Assembly (NCBI GenBank): GCA_019115345.1
Contig: DXDV01000140.1
Location: 1 to 7,338, forward strand
From: Candidatus Intestinimonas stercorigallinarum
Lineage (GTDB): Bacteria; Bacillota; Clostridia; Oscillospirales; Oscillospiraceae
Length of the DNA: 7,338 bases
Reading direction: 5' to 3'
A model generated the notes under the pieces. The model ran no database searches. It was not told the origin of the DNA and saw nothing but the letters and a program-made list of their open reading frames with translations. Positions 6,711 to 7,338 of the stretch are shown here, one piece after another (the first letter of the stretch is position 1; every line of letters starts with the position of its first letter). The position numbers and the translations under genes were made by a program.

Positions 6711-6864
6711 GGCGCAGATCTCCCGGTACGGCCGGGCCCATAGTGGCAGCTATGGGCCCGCGCCCTGCATCGGCTTACCATACCGGCTCCAAGGGAGGTG
6801 AAGTGGCCACCTGACACGTCGCATAAGGAGGAATGGCGGTACGTCCCGTCCACCCTTTAGCGCC
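6711..6864 (-). ncRNA. Unidentified multi-helix RNA element
   Basis: This 154-nt stretch lies between two minus-strand terminators. It folds on paper into a junction closed by GGCGC (6864-6860) and GCGCC (6715-6711). Inside are three parts. The first is a hairpin GGTGGACG/CGTACCGCC (6854-6835, GGA loop, bulged A). The second is AGGTG/CACCT (6812-6796). The third is a long arm in which CCGGTATGG (6786-6778) pairs with CCGTACCGG (6731-6723), capped by a perfect 10-bp stem GGGCCCATAG/CTATGGGCCC (6759-6734) with a 6-nt loop. An 18-nt single-stranded bulge occupies one side of the arm. No start codon with a ribosome site is present. I do not recognise the family; it resembles a riboswitch or small RNA followed by its terminator, but no promoter of its own is visible. 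Confidence 0.5.
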
Positions 6865-6870
6865 GACAAC

Positions 6871-6904
6871 AAAAAAGCTGTATCCCCTCAAAACAGGATA
6901 CAGC
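6871..6904 (-). terminator. Intrinsic terminator of the cobalamin riboswitch transcript
   Basis: GCTGTATCC (6904-6896) pairs perfectly with GGATACAGC (6885-6877) over nine base pairs with a 10-nt loop, followed by TTTTTT (6876-6871). It lies about 70 nt after the end of the cobalamin aptamer, in the position of an expression platform. Two further hairpins intervene: CCTCC/GGAGG (6955-6937) and CCCGCGG/CCGCGGG (6928-6910). Confidence 0.9.
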
Positions 6905-6970
6905 GACGTCCCGCGGGTCCGCCGCGGGAGCTGCACCCTCCCAAGCGCGAGGAGGTCTCGTGTGCGCCAT

Positions 6971-7126
6971 ACGCAGGCAGGTATTCTGGCTTAGACGTCA
7001 GACGCGCTCCCCGCCTTCCCAGAGCTTTCGCTCCAGTGACCTCTTGGGGACCGCTCCGCCAATACAGCAACGGCTTTGCGCGGGATTCACACCCGTCTTC
7101 CCTATTGAGCTTCAAAGCACCTGCGT
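6971..7126 (-). promoter_or_regulatory. Cobalamin (B12) riboswitch aptamer
   Basis: On the minus strand the conserved pieces appear in order. They are P1 strand ACGCAGGT (7126-7119); AATAGGGAAG (7106-7097); GGTGTGAATCCC (7093-7082); the B12-box region GTCACTGG followed by a GAGC-gaaa-GCTC hairpin and TGGGAAGG (7040-7014); and the terminal AAGCCAGAATACCTGCC (6992-6976), whose ACCTGCCTGCGT re-pairs with P1. Such RNAs bind adenosyl- or other cobalamins and normally switch off B12 transport or synthesis genes. Here a terminator follows, but no B12-related gene lies downstream in the window; the next protein gene is the phosphate transporter, about 600 nt away behind two more terminators and its own promoter. 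The form of cobalamin bound is not determined. Confidence 0.93.
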
Positions 7127-7162
7127 ACCACTTATGATTCAGTTGTCAGCTTGGCTGAGAAC

Positions 7163-7192
7163 ATTATACCTTCCCTGCCGGGGCCTTGTCAA
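7163..7192 (-). promoter_or_regulatory. Sigma-A promoter of the cobalamin riboswitch
   Basis: On the minus strand TTGACA (7192-7187) and TATAAT (7168-7163) are both exact consensus, separated by 18 bp. Transcription would start about 30 nt before the aptamer's P1 stem, near 7156. The strength of the boxes argues that the riboswitch is live rather than a decaying relic. Confidence 0.87.
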
Positions 7193-7218
7193 GAGGAGGA
7201 CGATCCGCAAAGTCAGGA

Positions 7219-7331
7219 CCCCCGGCTAAGCCGGGGGCTTGAGTAAGCCCTAGAAGGGCACAATACGGACAACGCCCCTAAAGGGGCCGCGAATGGGTCG
7301 GCCAACTGCATTGCTGACTCATGGCCGGCCC
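7219..7331. repeat. Array of overlapping hairpins at the window edge (possible mobile-element end)
   Basis: Five palindromes follow one another. They are CCCCCGGC/GCCGGGGG (7219-7237), GGGCTT/AAGCCC (7235-7250), GCCCT/AGGGC (7247-7259), GCCCC/GGGGC (7274-7287), and GGGTCGGCC/GGCCGGCCC (7295-7331, with one G-U pair in a plus-strand RNA). The first three overlap and exclude one another. No complete gene is visible here; a 42-codon frame open to the right edge on the minus strand is not recognisable. The arrangement resembles the subterminal hairpins and guide-RNA region at the right end of IS200/IS605-type elements, with the body beyond 7338, but a terminator cluster or interspersed repeat is equally possible. 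Confidence 0.4.
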
Positions 7332-7338
7332 CTGAAGG

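Noticed and set aside
6734..6759. Hexaloop hairpin considered as an ANTAR (EutV-type) antitermination target, given the B12 riboswitch context
   Set aside because: ANTAR targets need paired hairpins whose hexaloops have A at position 1 and G at position 4. The minus-strand loop here is CTGCCA and there is no matching second hexaloop.
6723..6790. GAGCCGGTATGG ... CCGTACCGG resembling group II intron domain V
   Set aside because: Domain V is a 34-nt hairpin with an AGC/GTT triad and a GNRA loop. This arm is longer, is capped by a different stem, and no intron protein or other domains are seen.
6608..6853. 81-codon minus-strand frame over the unidentified RNA
   Set aside because: The start lies in a predicted stem with no properly spaced ribosome site. 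The frame runs through the terminator and its T-tract, and the peptide looks random.
6835..6856. AGGGTGG followed by ACCGCC, suggesting a T-box leader
   Set aside because: The T-box core needs AGGGTGGNACCGCG contiguously. Here eight extra bases intervene and form a local hairpin, and no stem I elements or synthetase/amino-acid gene are present.
1..7338. CRISPR array, tRNA, rRNA or complete transposase
   Set aside because: No regularly spaced repeats, no tRNA cloverleaf with a T-loop signature, no rRNA sequence and no transposase frame were found in the window.

Overview
The window is GC-rich bacterial chromosome. Gene content, codon use, AGGAGG-type ribosome sites and consensus sigma-A promoters suggest a gut Bacillota of the Oscillospiraceae type (Flavonifractor/Lawsonibacter/Pseudoflavonifractor-like). 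That assignment is an inference from style, not from a marker gene.

Left part (1-2898, all minus strand). Reading right to left, this holds a tRNA-dihydrouridine synthase, a small nitroreductase-family flavoprotein, greA, and the first 191 codons of lysS, which runs off the left edge. greA and lysS form a tight pair, 26 nt apart. They sit behind a perfect TTGACA-17-TATAAT promoter and a roughly 160-nt structured leader. Three of these genes serve core RNA metabolism: tRNA modification, rescue of stalled transcription, and tRNA charging.

Middle part (about 3000-6355). A membrane diguanylate cyclase (extracytoplasmic sensor plus GGDEF) is transcribed on the plus strand, divergently from dus. 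It converges on a minus-strand Na+/phosphate cotransporter with a C-terminal PhoU-like domain. A 13-bp-stem bidirectional terminator separates the two. The annotated ATG of the cyclase lies inside its likely promoter, and its true start may be an ATA codon.

Right part (6356-7338). This is 983 nt without a convincing protein gene, but it is dense in RNA signals on the minus strand. From right to left: an array of overlapping hairpins at the window edge, possibly a mobile-element end; a consensus promoter; a clear cobalamin riboswitch ending in an intrinsic terminator, with no B12 gene behind it; an unidentified multi-helix RNA ending in a second terminator; and a third promoter with a 230-nt leader that has its own terminator and a plausible antiterminator just upstream of the phosphate transporter. 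The orphan B12 riboswitch, the unknown RNA and the transporter leader are the most interesting content of the window.
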